A DNA stretch of 64,000 nucleotides from Roseivirga misakiensis. Lineage in GTDB: Bacteria > Bacteroidota > Bacteroidia > Cytophagales > Cyclobacteriaceae. This document shows positions 25,152-34,021 of the stretch, piece after piece (the stretch's first letter is position 1; each line of letters opens with the position of its first letter). The notes below the pieces were generated by a model. The model had not been told where the DNA came from. It saw only the letters and a program-made list of their open reading frames with translations, and did not search any database. Made by a program: the position numbers and the translations under genes. The stretch covers positions 186,001 to 250,000 of the forward strand of contig NZ_MDGQ01000005.1 in the NCBI RefSeq assembly GCF_001747105.1, given 5' to 3'.

Positions 25152-27986
25152 TTAGAAACTTCTATCGAATTGACTTCTGCGCCTACTGATCTTCAGGTCT
25201 TTTAGGGCAGAAGTTTTTATTTGGATATCGATCGTGTAAGAAGTGAATGCACCAAATGGTATCCAGTTGGCACGCATTTCCCAACAGCCTAAGTCTCGAT
25301 AAACCCCCAGAGATGTTTGCGTAAAATCTTTCTGGTCGAAATCGTATCCAGTATTGTAGGTAAGCTGCCATTTTGGAGTCAGTTCGAGTTGACCATATGC
25401 TTTTATTGATTGCCGCACAACCGTACCTGTCGTAGCCCAGCGGTAACTATAGTCATAACTCAATCGCACATTCCACGGAATATTAATATCGACATAGGCG
25501 TTGGGGTCGTAGAAATACTCTGGTACTATACCTCGATTATTTTCACCGCCATCATTTAATGAACCAAACTGTCCAGGGTTATCTCCCCCTGGAAATCCGC
25601 CCAGATCGTTTTCGCCGGCCAAGCCGCCCCCTGCAAAACCTCCTTGATTACTCCGATTACTAGAACTATTGGCTCGCGAGTTCAAGTTAGTACTTAAAGA
25701 AAATCTAGCACTTGTGATTCTTCCAAGTCCCTGATTAGATCTTACCGCTAATCGACTAATTCTTTGTGTTGTCGTTACGCCTTCCGTAGTACTTGTCAAG
25801 TAAGTATAAGGGTCTAAAACAGCACCCATGTTAATCTGTACTTTTTTATCAAATAGGGATGTTCTAGCTGTGATCGCAATAGTAGATAGCTGAAAAGAAT
25901 CGGCCAAGAAATTATAACCGCCACTAAGTGATAGGTTATCGATAATAGATACTTTCTTAGATTTTGCGGTATCATTTTTAACCTTCATTTCAAGCTTGTT
26001 GCTGACTTGAAAGCTTAGCGCAGCAGCCTCACCTAGTGTTGGGCTACCAAATCTAAATCCGTCGTAAATGGATAGTTGTTGAAGGACTGGACTACCGTCC
26101 GCAGCGGTGTCCGTTTGTACGGTTTGATAATAGCCAAATCGATCATCACTAAAGTCTGGGCGATAAGAGAAATTGACCGTAGGAGTAATGATATGTCTAA
26201 TTCCTTCAATTCTTTTCAGCTTTTTCGCAGGATAAGATCCATAAATCTGAGTCGAAACACCGATGCCCACACTATAAGTCATAGCTCTGCTAAACCCACG
26301 AATTGTATCAATTCTTACAGCATTTTCATCCGCCAAATATTCGTAATCCAGTTCTTCTAAATACCAAAGTTCCTGTACGTTAAAAGAAGGTGTGAAATTG
26401 AAATATTCTTTTACTGAAAATGAGGTGGAAAGGTCAATGTTATGTTGAGCCCCATTTGTGGCATTATCTAATAACTGATCCAATGTCTGAAACTGCACTG
26501 GTATGGTGTCAGTGGTCTGTGTTCTATTCGCTATGTCGAAGCCAGCTGTACCAGGGCGTACCAAGTTGGTTATCCGGTTCGAGGCATTAAAACGCCAACC
26601 AAGATTGAAACTTTTAAGAATATCGGCTTTGGAAGACTTTAAAGGATAGATCCTATTCATGTTCAGCCCAAGCTCTGGTAAGGAAACGTCTAGAATCTTA
26701 GTTTCAACGTTTTGGTTATGTCGCGCACTGATCGTGTAGTTAAAAGGTGATCCTGGAATAGACCCACTGAAATTAACGTTTGACCTAAATTCCGATCGAA
26801 TGTTATTACTAATATTTACCGTGGATAAGTTGTTCTGGTTGAACGAACTTGTTCCAGCTCTCACACTCGCAGAAAACCTTGAGTTTCTACCTTTAGAGTC
26901 TGGTCTGTGTGTCCATGAAACCCAAAAATCTTGAGAATCCAGTGGGTTTTCGTCCGTCAACGGGTTAGTGTAGTTTCTGTTAAAAGTTACGTCGAGCGAT
27001 CCACTGTATTTATAGCGGTTTTTATAGACAGTACGCGCTTTTAAACCCCAACTACCTTTTGAATATATATCGCCAGTAAAAGCCGTATGAACCTTATCAT
27101 TCCAGGCCTGATACCAGCCCCCCTCTCGCAAGAATAGACCCCTACGTTGTTCATCGCCGTATTTAGGAAATAGAATTCCAGAAGTTGCCTCTCTTGTGTC
27201 AGGGAAATAACCAAAAGGTAAGCCTAGCGGAGTGGGAATACCCCCAACGTACAGCAGAAATGGCCCTGTGATGACACTTACTCCTGGATTAACTTTGATT
27301 TTTTTAGCCTTAATGAAGGTTTGCGCGTCAGGATCATCTAAACAAGGAATATACTTTCCATTTAAAATGTAAGCAGATTGATCAGGGTTTCTTTTTATGA
27401 CCTCACCCTGAAGCTGTCCATCGGGTTGATCGGTAGCTACACCTTTTATTCTTGCCCTTTGGGTAACAAAGTTGTACCTAATTTCTTCAGTCTCGTAAAC
27501 CCCTTGCGAATCTTTAAAAATGGGTCTGCCCCGCCAAATTCCTGTTGAATCTTGAACTCCACGAGCGATCAATTCGTTATTATTCCGATCGATAACAATG
27601 ATGGCTGCTAATAAGTCGATAGCGCCGTATTTGATGCGGGCATCACCGTATAAGTAAGTGGTGTTTGTCTTTGTTTGAGTTATGATAGAATCCTTGGCGT
27701 AATACTCAATAGTGGTTTCAATACCGTTGACATTTACGCTTAATGAGTCTTGAACTCCGGGGATGGTGTCATTTTTAGGCGGGAATTCTTCGGTCTCTAA
27801 AGATTCGGCACGGTTTTGAATAAGAACGGTAGAATCAGGTTTAGTCGCTACCTGTGCACTTAAGTGTTCAAGTGAGATAAAGGTGAATAGTATTAAAAAA
27901 ATGAACCGTTTTGAAATCAAGGTACTTTTCGGTTTTGCCGAATTTTTTAGAATTTTGCGTAAAGTTATTTTAATCAACCGTTCCAT
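25152..27986 (-). CDS. lptD: LptD-like outer-membrane LPS-assembly protein
   Basis: The 944-residue product has a secretory signal ending LEHLSAQ. An OstA/LptA-like beta-jellyroll follows (about 90-240), with a TTYLYGDARIKYGAIDLLA strand pattern. A large Tyr/Asn-rich outer-membrane barrel runs to the C-terminus. A Gly/Asn-rich loop (NRSNQGGFAGGGLAGEN) lies near 770. It has the layout of Bacteroidota LptD proteins, which insert lipopolysaccharide into the outer leaflet. The ATG at 27986 gives a 25-residue basic preface before the signal core. A TTG at 27920 would give a normal signal peptide and 922 residues. With the ATG, its start lies only 10 bp from the divergent amidase start. Confidence 0.85.
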   Translation of the reverse strand: MERLIKITLRKILKNSAKPKSTLISKRFIFLILFTFISLEHLSAQVATKPDSTVLIQNRAESLETEEFPPKNDTIPGVQDSLSVNVNGIETTIEYYAKDSIITQTKTNTTYLYGDARIKYGAIDLLAAIIVIDRNNNELIARGVQDSTGIWRGRPIFKDSQGVYETEEIRYNFVTQRARIKGVATDQPDGQLQGEVIKRNPDQSAYILNGKYIPCLDDPDAQTFIKAKKIKVNPGVSVITGPFLLYVGGIPTPLGLPFGYFPDTREATSGILFPKYGDEQRRGLFLREGGWYQAWNDKVHTAFTGDIYSKGSWGLKARTVYKNRYKYSGSLDVTFNRNYTNPLTDENPLDSQDFWVSWTHRPDSKGRNSRFSASVRAGTSSFNQNNLSTVNISNNIRSEFRSNVNFSGSIPGSPFNYTISARHNQNVETKILDVSLPELGLNMNRIYPLKSSKADILKSFNLGWRFNASNRITNLVRPGTAGFDIANRTQTTDTIPVQFQTLDQLLDNATNGAQHNIDLSTSFSVKEYFNFTPSFNVQELWYLEELDYEYLADENAVRIDTIRGFSRAMTYSVGIGVSTQIYGSYPAKKLKRIEGIRHIITPTVNFSYRPDFSDDRFGYYQTVQTDTAADGSPVLQQLSIYDGFRFGSPTLGEAAALSFQVSNKLEMKVKNDTAKSKKVSIIDNLSLSGGYNFLADSFQLSTIAITARTSLFDKKVQINMGAVLDPYTYLTSTTEGVTTTQRISRLAVRSNQGLGRITSARFSLSTNLNSRANSSSNRSNQGGFAGGGLAGENDLGGFPGGDNPGQFGSLNDGGENNRGIVPEYFYDPNAYVDINIPWNVRLSYDYSYRWATTGTVVRQSIKAYGQLELTPKWQLTYNTGYDFDQKDFTQTSLGVYRDLGCWEMRANWIPFGAFTSYTIDIQIKTSALKDLKISRRRSQFDRSF

Positions 27987-27996
27987 TTACATCAAA

Positions 27997-28791
27997 TTGA
28001 AAAATTATAGCCTGCTTATCTGCTTGTTGACACTTTTGGGCCAACCTACAATGGCTTGGCAAGGACCTGCTTCAAAAGCAAAAAAATATAAAGTAGTGCT
28101 TGATGCTGGACACGGCGGAAAAGATCCAGGGACTCGAGGTAAATCACTCAAAGAAAAAGACGTAGTACTGCCTGTAACCTTGATGGTGGGGAAGTATTTA
28201 GAGACACTTACTGATAACATTGAGGTGATTTACACACGAAAAAAAGATGTGTACAGTCACCCCAAAGTTCGTGCCATTATGGCCAATGAAGCCGAAGCAG
28301 ATTTATTTGTTTCAATTCATGCAAATGCCATGAACCCAGGCTATGAGTCCGTTTCAGGAACTGAGGTTTTTGTAATGGGAACAAAAAATGAAGGCCGAAA
28401 TTTTGAGGTTGCGAAGCGAGAAAACTCGGTAATATTACTCGAAGAAAACTATGAGGAAATCTATCAGGGTTTCGATCCAAATTCTCCTGAGATAGATATT
28501 ATGTTCTCAATTCAGCAAGAGGCCTATCAAGAAAATAGCATCATTCTGGCCGATAATATCGATCAGCAATTCATAAAAAGAGCTGGAAGAAAGAGTCGTG
28601 GTGTAAAACAATCTAGTCTTTGGGTACTTTGGAGTACCTATATGCCTAGTGTTTTAATTGAATTAGGCTATCTTACGAATCCTAAAGAGGAAAAGGACTT
28701 AGGGAATAAAGAAGTACAAGATTATCTTGCCTCTGCGATTTTCAGAGCAATCCGTGATTATTTTGAGTATATAGAATCAACAGGTAATTAA
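27997..28791 (+). CDS. N-acetylmuramoyl-L-alanine amidase (Amidase_3)
   Basis: A 264-residue secreted zinc amidase that cleaves the peptide stem from peptidoglycan glycan strands. The signal peptide core is LLICLLTLLGQPTMAW. The catalytic domain has VVLDAGHGGKDPGTRG (zinc His), SIHANAM (zinc His) and the end block VLIELGYLTNPKEE (catalytic Glu). The best start is the TTG at 27997, just before KNYSLLI. In-frame starts further upstream (to 27883) would add residues read from inside the divergent LptD gene. The stop is immediately followed by the GTG start of the MlaD gene, so the two are coupled. Confidence 0.9.
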   Translation: MKNYSLLICLLTLLGQPTMAWQGPASKAKKYKVVLDAGHGGKDPGTRGKSLKEKDVVLPVTLMVGKYLETLTDNIEVIYTRKKDVYSHPKVRAIMANEAEADLFVSIHANAMNPGYESVSGTEVFVMGTKNEGRNFEVAKRENSVILLEENYEEIYQGFDPNSPEIDIMFSIQQEAYQENSIILADNIDQQFIKRAGRKSRGVKQSSLWVLWSTYMPSVLIELGYLTNPKEEKDLGNKEVQDYLASAIFRAIRDYFEYIESTGN

Positions 28792-29769
28792 GTGGCAAAA
28801 GGAAAAGAATTTAAGGTTGGGCTATTTATGGCGCTCATGGCAGCGGCCCTTTATATAGGTTTTAATTACCTAAGAGGACTTGATGTATTTTCTCCACTAA
28901 GTACGTATTACGTAAGTTATCAGAACGTAAGTGGCCTGAAAAAGGGCGATCGGGTGATATTGAACGGACTTGATGTGGGTAGTGTGATCGAGCGAAAGTT
29001 TGTTAATGATACCTACGACGCGATTTTAGTCACGCTCGCCATTGACAAAACGATCAATTTAACTGATAGTACCTATGCTAGGCTTTCGCAGGCTGATTTA
29101 CTGGGTAGCACCCAAATTGAGTTATATATTAACCCCGGAGGTAATAAAGTCATATTACCAGGAGACACGCTCAAAGGCGATGTAGATAAGAGTATCACGG
29201 AGCTACTAACAGAGGAAGGAAGAAGTGCCGCTAATAAATTAACCTCTCTCGTCGACGATCTGGAGGATGCTTTAAGTCCCTTTGTCAATCGTAAAGACAC
29301 CATTGCCTTGGCAATAGATAATTTTAAAGCTTTTTCGGAAGAACTTGCGCCTTTAGCTAGGCAAGGAAGGAACTCACTGGAGCAAATCGAACTGAAGATA
29401 GAGTATGTCACAGATTCTTTAGTTGCTGCCATGGGAGGAATTGAACCTTTGATGGCTGAGTATAAAGCGCTTGGCGAAAAGATGAATGCAATTGACATAG
29501 AGGCAAGGCTAAACAAGTTAGATTCAGTTTTAACGGGAACTCAAACATTTCTGGATAGACTCAATTCGAACGAAGGAACCTTTGGCAAGCTCATGTCTGA
29601 CGATTCATTATACAATACGCTCAATCAGACAATGGCCGATTTAGATAGCCTCTTTATTGACCTTAGGTATAACCCGAAGCGATATATGCATTTCTCTATT
29701 TTTGGCCGTAAAAATCGTCCACCAGCTGACGGTAGAGAGATCGCCAAGAAGAAGAAAAAGAATCGCTAG
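28792..29769 (+). CDS. MlaD/MCE-family lipid transport protein
   Basis: A 325-residue protein anchored by one N-terminal helix (about 9-28, VGLFMALMAAALYIGFNYL). A single MCE domain follows (about 35-120, YVSYQNVSGLKKGDRVILNG and LSQADLLGSTQIEL). A long helical, coiled-coil region (about 140-290) would reach across the periplasm. A Lys-rich end closes it. MCE proteins form hexameric rings that move phospholipids between membranes. The start is GTG, directly after the amidase TAA. No MlaE permease or MlaF ATPase gene is adjacent. Placement next to lptD and the amidase groups it with envelope maintenance. Confidence 0.9.
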   Translation: MAKGKEFKVGLFMALMAAALYIGFNYLRGLDVFSPLSTYYVSYQNVSGLKKGDRVILNGLDVGSVIERKFVNDTYDAILVTLAIDKTINLTDSTYARLSQADLLGSTQIELYINPGGNKVILPGDTLKGDVDKSITELLTEEGRSAANKLTSLVDDLEDALSPFVNRKDTIALAIDNFKAFSEELAPLARQGRNSLEQIELKIEYVTDSLVAAMGGIEPLMAEYKALGEKMNAIDIEARLNKLDSVLTGTQTFLDRLNSNEGTFGKLMSDDSLYNTLNQTMADLDSLFIDLRYNPKRYMHFSIFGRKNRPPADGREIAKKKKKNR

Positions 29770-29862
29770 TTATTTTACATTTGAAATGTAGATTCTTGGG
29801 TCTAATTTAGGCACAAGTAAACTATAATTAATGGCCAACACCGTTGGCATAATCAAGCCCTT

Positions 29863-31491
29863 ATGAATATCGAATTCAATAAGAATGACGATGAAATGCG
29901 TCAATTGGTCTTTCAATTGGATACAAAATTGAAGCAGGTCAAACTAGGAGGTGGGGAGAAAAAAATCGAATCTCAGCACAAGAAAGGCAAGCTTACTGCA
30001 CGTGAGCGGGTTGCTTATCTGGTAGATAATGAAAGTGACTTTCTCGAAATAGGCGCATTTGTAGGAGATGGTATGTACCGAGAATATGGCGGTTGCCCCT
30101 CTGGAGGCGTGGTAACGGGTATAGGTGAGGTTAGCGGTCGCAAATGTGTCATAGTAGCTAATGATGCTACCGTGAAAGCTGGAGCATGGTTTCCGATTAC
30201 CGCTAAGAAAAATATGCGGGCCCAAGAAGTGGCCATGGAAAACCGATTACCTATTATATACCTTGTAGATAGTGCGGGGGTATTCTTGCCAATGCAAGAT
30301 GAGATTTTCCCTGATAAAGAGCATTTCGGTAGGCAATTTCGAAACAATGCAAAAATGTCCTCAATGGGGATTATTCAAGTGGCCGCGATAATGGGTAGCT
30401 GTGTGGCTGGAGGTGCCTACTTACCGATAATGAGTGATGAAGCTGCAATAGTTGATAAGACTGGCTCTATATTTTTAGCAGGCTCATATTTAGTGAAAGC
30501 AGCCATTGGAGAAACTGTCGATAATGAAACATTGGGTGGGGCAACTACTCATTGCGAAATCTCAGGCGTAACTGATAATAAGTTTCCTAATGATGAGGCA
30601 TGTCTTGATTACATTAAAAACATCTTCGATAAAATCGGTGCTGCTGAGGTGGCTGGCTTTGATAGGACAACGTCAAAAGAACCAAAACTAGACGCCGAAG
30701 AAATTATGGGCTTAATGCCAGTAGATCGTGCTAAGCCATACGATGTTAAAGAAATCATTCAGCGGCTGGTTGATGATTCTGAATTTGATGAATACAAAGA
30801 GGCTTATGGCCAAACGATCGTTTGTGGATATGCGAGAATTGACGGCTGGGCTGTCGGGATCGTTGCGAACCAGCGGATTGTGGTTAAATCTAAGAAGGGC
30901 GAAATGCAGATGGGCGGTGTGATTTATTCGGATTCAGCCGATAAGTCAGCACGATTCATTATGAATTGCAATCAACGAAAAATTCCACTCGTCTTTGTCC
31001 AAGATGTGAGCGGTTTTATGGTAGGCAGCAGGGCCGAACATGGCGGAATAATCAAGGATGGGGCTAAAATGGTGAATGCCATGGCCAATTCGGTTGTTCC
31101 GAAATTTACCATCGTTACTGGAAACTCTTACGGTGCAGGAAACTATGCTATGTGCGGCAAAGCATATGATCCTAGATTGATTTACGCTTGGCCAACAGCA
31201 AAAATGGCTGTAATGAGCGGTGCCTCTGCAGCAAAAACTTTGCTTCAAATAAAAGTATCGACTCTGAAGGCCCAAGGGAAAGAAATAACCCCTGAAGCAG
31301 AAAAAGAATTGCTGGATGAAATTACTGAAAGATATAATGAACAGCTAAGTCCATACTATGCTGCTTCACGGCTTTGGGTAGATGGTATCATCGATCCACG
31401 TGACACTAGAAAAGTTATTTCTAAGGGAATAGCAGTAGCCAACCAAGCACCTATTACCGAAAAATTTAATGTTGGGGTTATTCAAACCTAA
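29863..31491 (+). CDS. Acyl-CoA carboxylase carboxyltransferase, methylcrotonyl-CoA type
   Basis: A 542-residue biotin-dependent carboxyltransferase, a different subfamily from PccB at 8.3 kb. Family blocks are GGGEKKIESQHKKGKLTARE, GAWFPITAKKNMRAQEVA, YLVDSAGVFLPMQDEIFP, GSCVAGGAYLPIMSDE, FLAGSYLVKAAIGE and GNSYGAGNYAMCGKAYDP. The GAWFPIT and FLPxQ blocks are typical of 3-methylcrotonyl-CoA carboxylase beta chains of leucine breakdown; geranyl-CoA or other acyl-CoA substrates cannot be excluded. A TACATTTG -7 box lies at 29776-29783 without a clear -33 box. The SirB1-like gene follows 2 bp after the stop. No biotin carboxylase gene is adjacent. Confidence 0.88.
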   Translation: MNIEFNKNDDEMRQLVFQLDTKLKQVKLGGGEKKIESQHKKGKLTARERVAYLVDNESDFLEIGAFVGDGMYREYGGCPSGGVVTGIGEVSGRKCVIVANDATVKAGAWFPITAKKNMRAQEVAMENRLPIIYLVDSAGVFLPMQDEIFPDKEHFGRQFRNNAKMSSMGIIQVAAIMGSCVAGGAYLPIMSDEAAIVDKTGSIFLAGSYLVKAAIGETVDNETLGGATTHCEISGVTDNKFPNDEACLDYIKNIFDKIGAAEVAGFDRTTSKEPKLDAEEIMGLMPVDRAKPYDVKEIIQRLVDDSEFDEYKEAYGQTIVCGYARIDGWAVGIVANQRIVVKSKKGEMQMGGVIYSDSADKSARFIMNCNQRKIPLVFVQDVSGFMVGSRAEHGGIIKDGAKMVNAMANSVVPKFTIVTGNSYGAGNYAMCGKAYDPRLIYAWPTAKMAVMSGASAAKTLLQIKVSTLKAQGKEITPEAEKELLDEITERYNEQLSPYYAASRLWVDGIIDPRDTRKVISKGIAVANQAPITEKFNVGVIQT

Positions 31492-31493
31492 AT

Positions 31494-32351
31494 ATGCTGG
31501 AAGAGGGAAACCTAAATAATAAAGAGCTGAAAGCTTTAGTGTCGTTGTTAGATGATGACGATAAAGAGATAGTTCAACATGTAGAAGGGAGGATCAGGTC
31601 TTTGGGCACTCATATTATTCCTTATTTGGAGTTTGAGTGGGAATCTAGCTTTAATCCCGTAGTTCAAAAACGAATTGAAGAACTTGTTCATAGTCTGCAG
31701 TTCGAACTGTTGAAAGAAAAGCTCTATGCCTGGAAAGTGAGTGGCGCTGAAGATCTTTTAGAAGGTGTATGGCTGTTAAACACCTATCAATACCCAGATT
31801 TAGAACTTGAAGATTTAGCCAAATCGCTAGAGCAGATATATTATGAGGCGTGGTTAGAGTTTAAATCAGAAATACACCCAGTTGACCAGATAAAAATTTT
31901 GAACTCGGTACTTTTTAATAAGCTCCATTTCGGAGCAAATACTAAAAACTTCCATTCACCGGGAAATTCAATGCTCAACGTGGTTTTACAGACGAAAAAA
32001 GGAAATCCAATCTCGCTTTGTGTCATTTACATGTTGGTGGCACAGAAGTTAAAGATGCCGATTTATGGTGTCAACCTGCCGAACCTTTTTGTGATGACAT
32101 ATAAGAAGGACGATGTTCAATTTTATATCAATGCCTTCAATAGAGGTTTGGTCTTCTCCCGTAAAGAAATTGACGAGTACATTTCAAATTTAAAGCTTAC
32201 CCCAAACGACCTTTTTTACGAGCCATGTTCTAATATTGACATTATAGCTCGTATGTTGAGAAATCTGATTAACTCTCATGAAAAGTTAGGTCATGCTGAA
32301 AAAGTTGAAGAACTCGGCGACCTACTAAAGATCATTAATAAGGATAATTAA
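31494..32351 (+). CDS. SirB1-like transglutaminase-fold protein
   Basis: A 285-residue protein of the SirB1/Transglut_core2 family. An N-terminal helical part, HEAT-like, covers about 1-75. The core (about 85-240) reads LAKSLEQIYYEAWLEF, NSVLFNKLHFGANTKNFHSP, GNPISLCVIYMLVAQKLKMP and YGVNLPNLFVM. In this family the last block is usually G-x-P-G-H-F; here it reads LPNLF, so the usual His is absent. A Cys lies in SLCVIY. Catalysis is therefore doubtful and a structural role is possible. It follows the methylcrotonyl-type carboxyltransferase gene by 2 bp and is probably co-transcribed. Confidence 0.82.
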   Translation: MLEEGNLNNKELKALVSLLDDDDKEIVQHVEGRIRSLGTHIIPYLEFEWESSFNPVVQKRIEELVHSLQFELLKEKLYAWKVSGAEDLLEGVWLLNTYQYPDLELEDLAKSLEQIYYEAWLEFKSEIHPVDQIKILNSVLFNKLHFGANTKNFHSPGNSMLNVVLQTKKGNPISLCVIYMLVAQKLKMPIYGVNLPNLFVMTYKKDDVQFYINAFNRGLVFSRKEIDEYISNLKLTPNDLFYEPCSNIDIIARMLRNLINSHEKLGHAEKVEELGDLLKIINKDN

Positions 32352-32354
32352 CTC

Positions 32355-32960
32355 CTAATAAGCTACGTTGAGTACATAATTATGATCATTTGAGAACAGC
32401 AGATGATATCTAGATTCTGTGGATGATTCTATGATCGTTCCCCATGATTCTTGAACCTTAAGTTGTTCTGAAAAGATGAGTTGAGTTCTGCCATGTAATT
32501 TATACAGGGCCTCCTTAGCACTCCATATCCTTGTTAGTTTATCAACGTCGTTTTGCGCCCATGAAACTTCCGATGGGTGAAGAAATTTATGTGCAATTCT
32601 CAAGACTTGTTCTCTGGGGAATTCAACGTCAATACCAATGGCTCCATTTAGATTAATAGCTGCCGCACCTATGCCCTTAGCGTGTGAAATAGAGATGCCG
32701 ATGGCACTGTCTCTTAAATGAGGTTTGCCAAACTGATCCTTATAGATATAGAACTGACCGATCTCTTTTACCAAGTGTTTCAATGCAGTTCTGGCACCTA
32801 ACCATTCCAAACGTTTAATCGAGACCTTAATAGAATTAAAATCTGCCCATTCTTCATCATTTAGATTTAAGTGTGATAATAATTCATCTTCCGTTTCGGT
32901 GATTTCCCACACCAGATAATTAATCGAATCACTAACACTTTTTCTGAATGATATTGGCAT
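32355..32960 (-). CDS. 4'-phosphopantetheinyl transferase superfamily protein
   Basis: A 201-residue single-chain, two-half Sfp/AcpT-like transferase that moves the phosphopantetheine arm of CoA to a carrier protein Ser. The family blocks are ISISHAKGIGAAAI, the Mg-binding Asp/Glu in IGIDVEFPRE (about 115-124), and RIWSAKEALYKLHGR (about 147-161, WxxKEAxxK). A divergent TAnnTTTG element lies about 20 bp upstream. No polyketide or peptide synthetase gene is nearby. It may serve the fatty acid acyl carrier protein, since no AcpS is seen here. Confidence 0.88.
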   Translation of the reverse strand: MPISFRKSVSDSINYLVWEITETEDELLSHLNLNDEEWADFNSIKVSIKRLEWLGARTALKHLVKEIGQFYIYKDQFGKPHLRDSAIGISISHAKGIGAAAINLNGAIGIDVEFPREQVLRIAHKFLHPSEVSWAQNDVDKLTRIWSAKEALYKLHGRTQLIFSEQLKVQESWGTIIESSTESRYHLLFSNDHNYVLNVAY

Positions 32961-32980
32961 TAAAAACTTATTCTAAGTAT

Positions 32981-32988
32981 CAAATCTA
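32981..32988 (-). promoter_or_regulatory. TAnnTTTG -7 element for the phosphopantetheinyl transferase gene
   Basis: On the minus strand, TAGATTTG (32988-32981) is a full match. A TTTT at the -33 position, 19 bp upstream, is one base off consensus. Transcription would start about 20 nt before the ATG at 32960. Confidence 0.45.
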
Positions 32989-33058
32989 AGCCTAGATCGA
33001 GTGATTTAAAAATATGATAGAATCCAGCTATACACTCGCTTTAGAACCGTACAGGCCG

Positions 33059-33066
33059 TAGCTTTG
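33059..33066 (+). promoter_or_regulatory. TAnnTTTG -7 element before the WD40 gene
   Basis: TAGCTTTG at 33059-33066 is a full match and lies 31 bp before the ATG at 33098. No clear -33 box is seen. It would drive the WD40-DivIVA-folB unit. Confidence 0.4.
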
Positions 33067-33097
33067 TATCAAATCGAAGGTAGTACCTTTTCAAAAG

Positions 33098-34009
33098 ATG
33101 CCAAAAATAGAAGTTGAGAAAATAGAATCACTAGGCGGACACTCTGATTGTGTTTATACATTAGAGAAAGGTCCAAGGGAGAATATGTTTTTTTCTAGCG
33201 GTGGCGATGGAGTGGTTGTTGCCTGGGACTTGAATGATCTTCAAAATGGTAGAATGATCGTTAAGATTCCTAGCTCTGTTTATGCACTATGCTATTATGC
33301 TGAACGCGATGTACTGATCGTGGGGCAGAACTTTGATGGTATTCATTTAATAGACCTTGAAAAGAAGGTAGAAGTAGGATCTATAAAGCTTGGGACCAGT
33401 GCCATTTTTGATATTAAAGTCCTAAAGGATCGCGTTTTCGTGGCTTTGGCCAATGGTGAAGTGCATATTTTGGATATTACTACATTAGAAACGATTGGCA
33501 TAATCCAAGCTTCTGAAAAAAGCGCTAGAAGCATTGCTATTTCTGAGATTCATGGCCATTTAACAGTAGGTTTCAGCGATAATTATATAAGGATTTACAG
33601 TCTTGAAGACTTCTCTTTGATCAAGGAGATTGAAGCGCATAAAATTTCTGTCTTTGCGGTACGCTACTCACCCGACGAGCGTTATCTCGTCAGTGGTAGT
33701 CGAGATGCGCATTTGAAAATTTGGGATCCGCAACATGATTATCAATTAAGAGAATCGATTGTGGCGCATATGTTCGCAATAAACCATTTGGATTTTAGTC
33801 CTGATGGTAAACATTTTGTAACTTGTAGCATGGACAAGTCCATAAAGGTCTGGGATGCCAGGACTTTCCAACTCCTTAAAGTAATTGACAAAGCGCGACA
33901 TGCAGGTCATGGTACTTCCATTAATAAAGTGCTTTGGTCAAACTACAACAATCTATTATTGTCGGCCAGTGACGACCGAAGTATATCAATCTGGGATATC
34001 AAATTTTAA
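33098..34009 (+). CDS. WD40-repeat protein
   Basis: A 303-residue cytoplasmic beta-propeller without signal peptide. Six or seven WD-type repeats can be picked out, the clearest being GGDGVVVAWDLND, SGSRDAHLKIWDP, TCSMDKSIKVWDA and SASDDRSISIWDIKF, the last ending the protein. Middle repeats (about 75-160) are degenerate. The protein is a likely scaffold for protein-protein contacts; no catalytic feature is seen. The DivIVA-domain gene begins 12 bp after its stop, so the two are probably co-expressed and may work together. I recognise no specific family beyond the propeller fold. Confidence 0.88.
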   Translation: MPKIEVEKIESLGGHSDCVYTLEKGPRENMFFSSGGDGVVVAWDLNDLQNGRMIVKIPSSVYALCYYAERDVLIVGQNFDGIHLIDLEKKVEVGSIKLGTSAIFDIKVLKDRVFVALANGEVHILDITTLETIGIIQASEKSARSIAISEIHGHLTVGFSDNYIRIYSLEDFSLIKEIEAHKISVFAVRYSPDERYLVSGSRDAHLKIWDPQHDYQLRESIVAHMFAINHLDFSPDGKHFVTCSMDKSIKVWDARTFQLLKVIDKARHAGHGTSINKVLWSNYNNLLLSASDDRSISIWDIKF

Positions 34010-34021
34010 TTTTCGGTAAGT

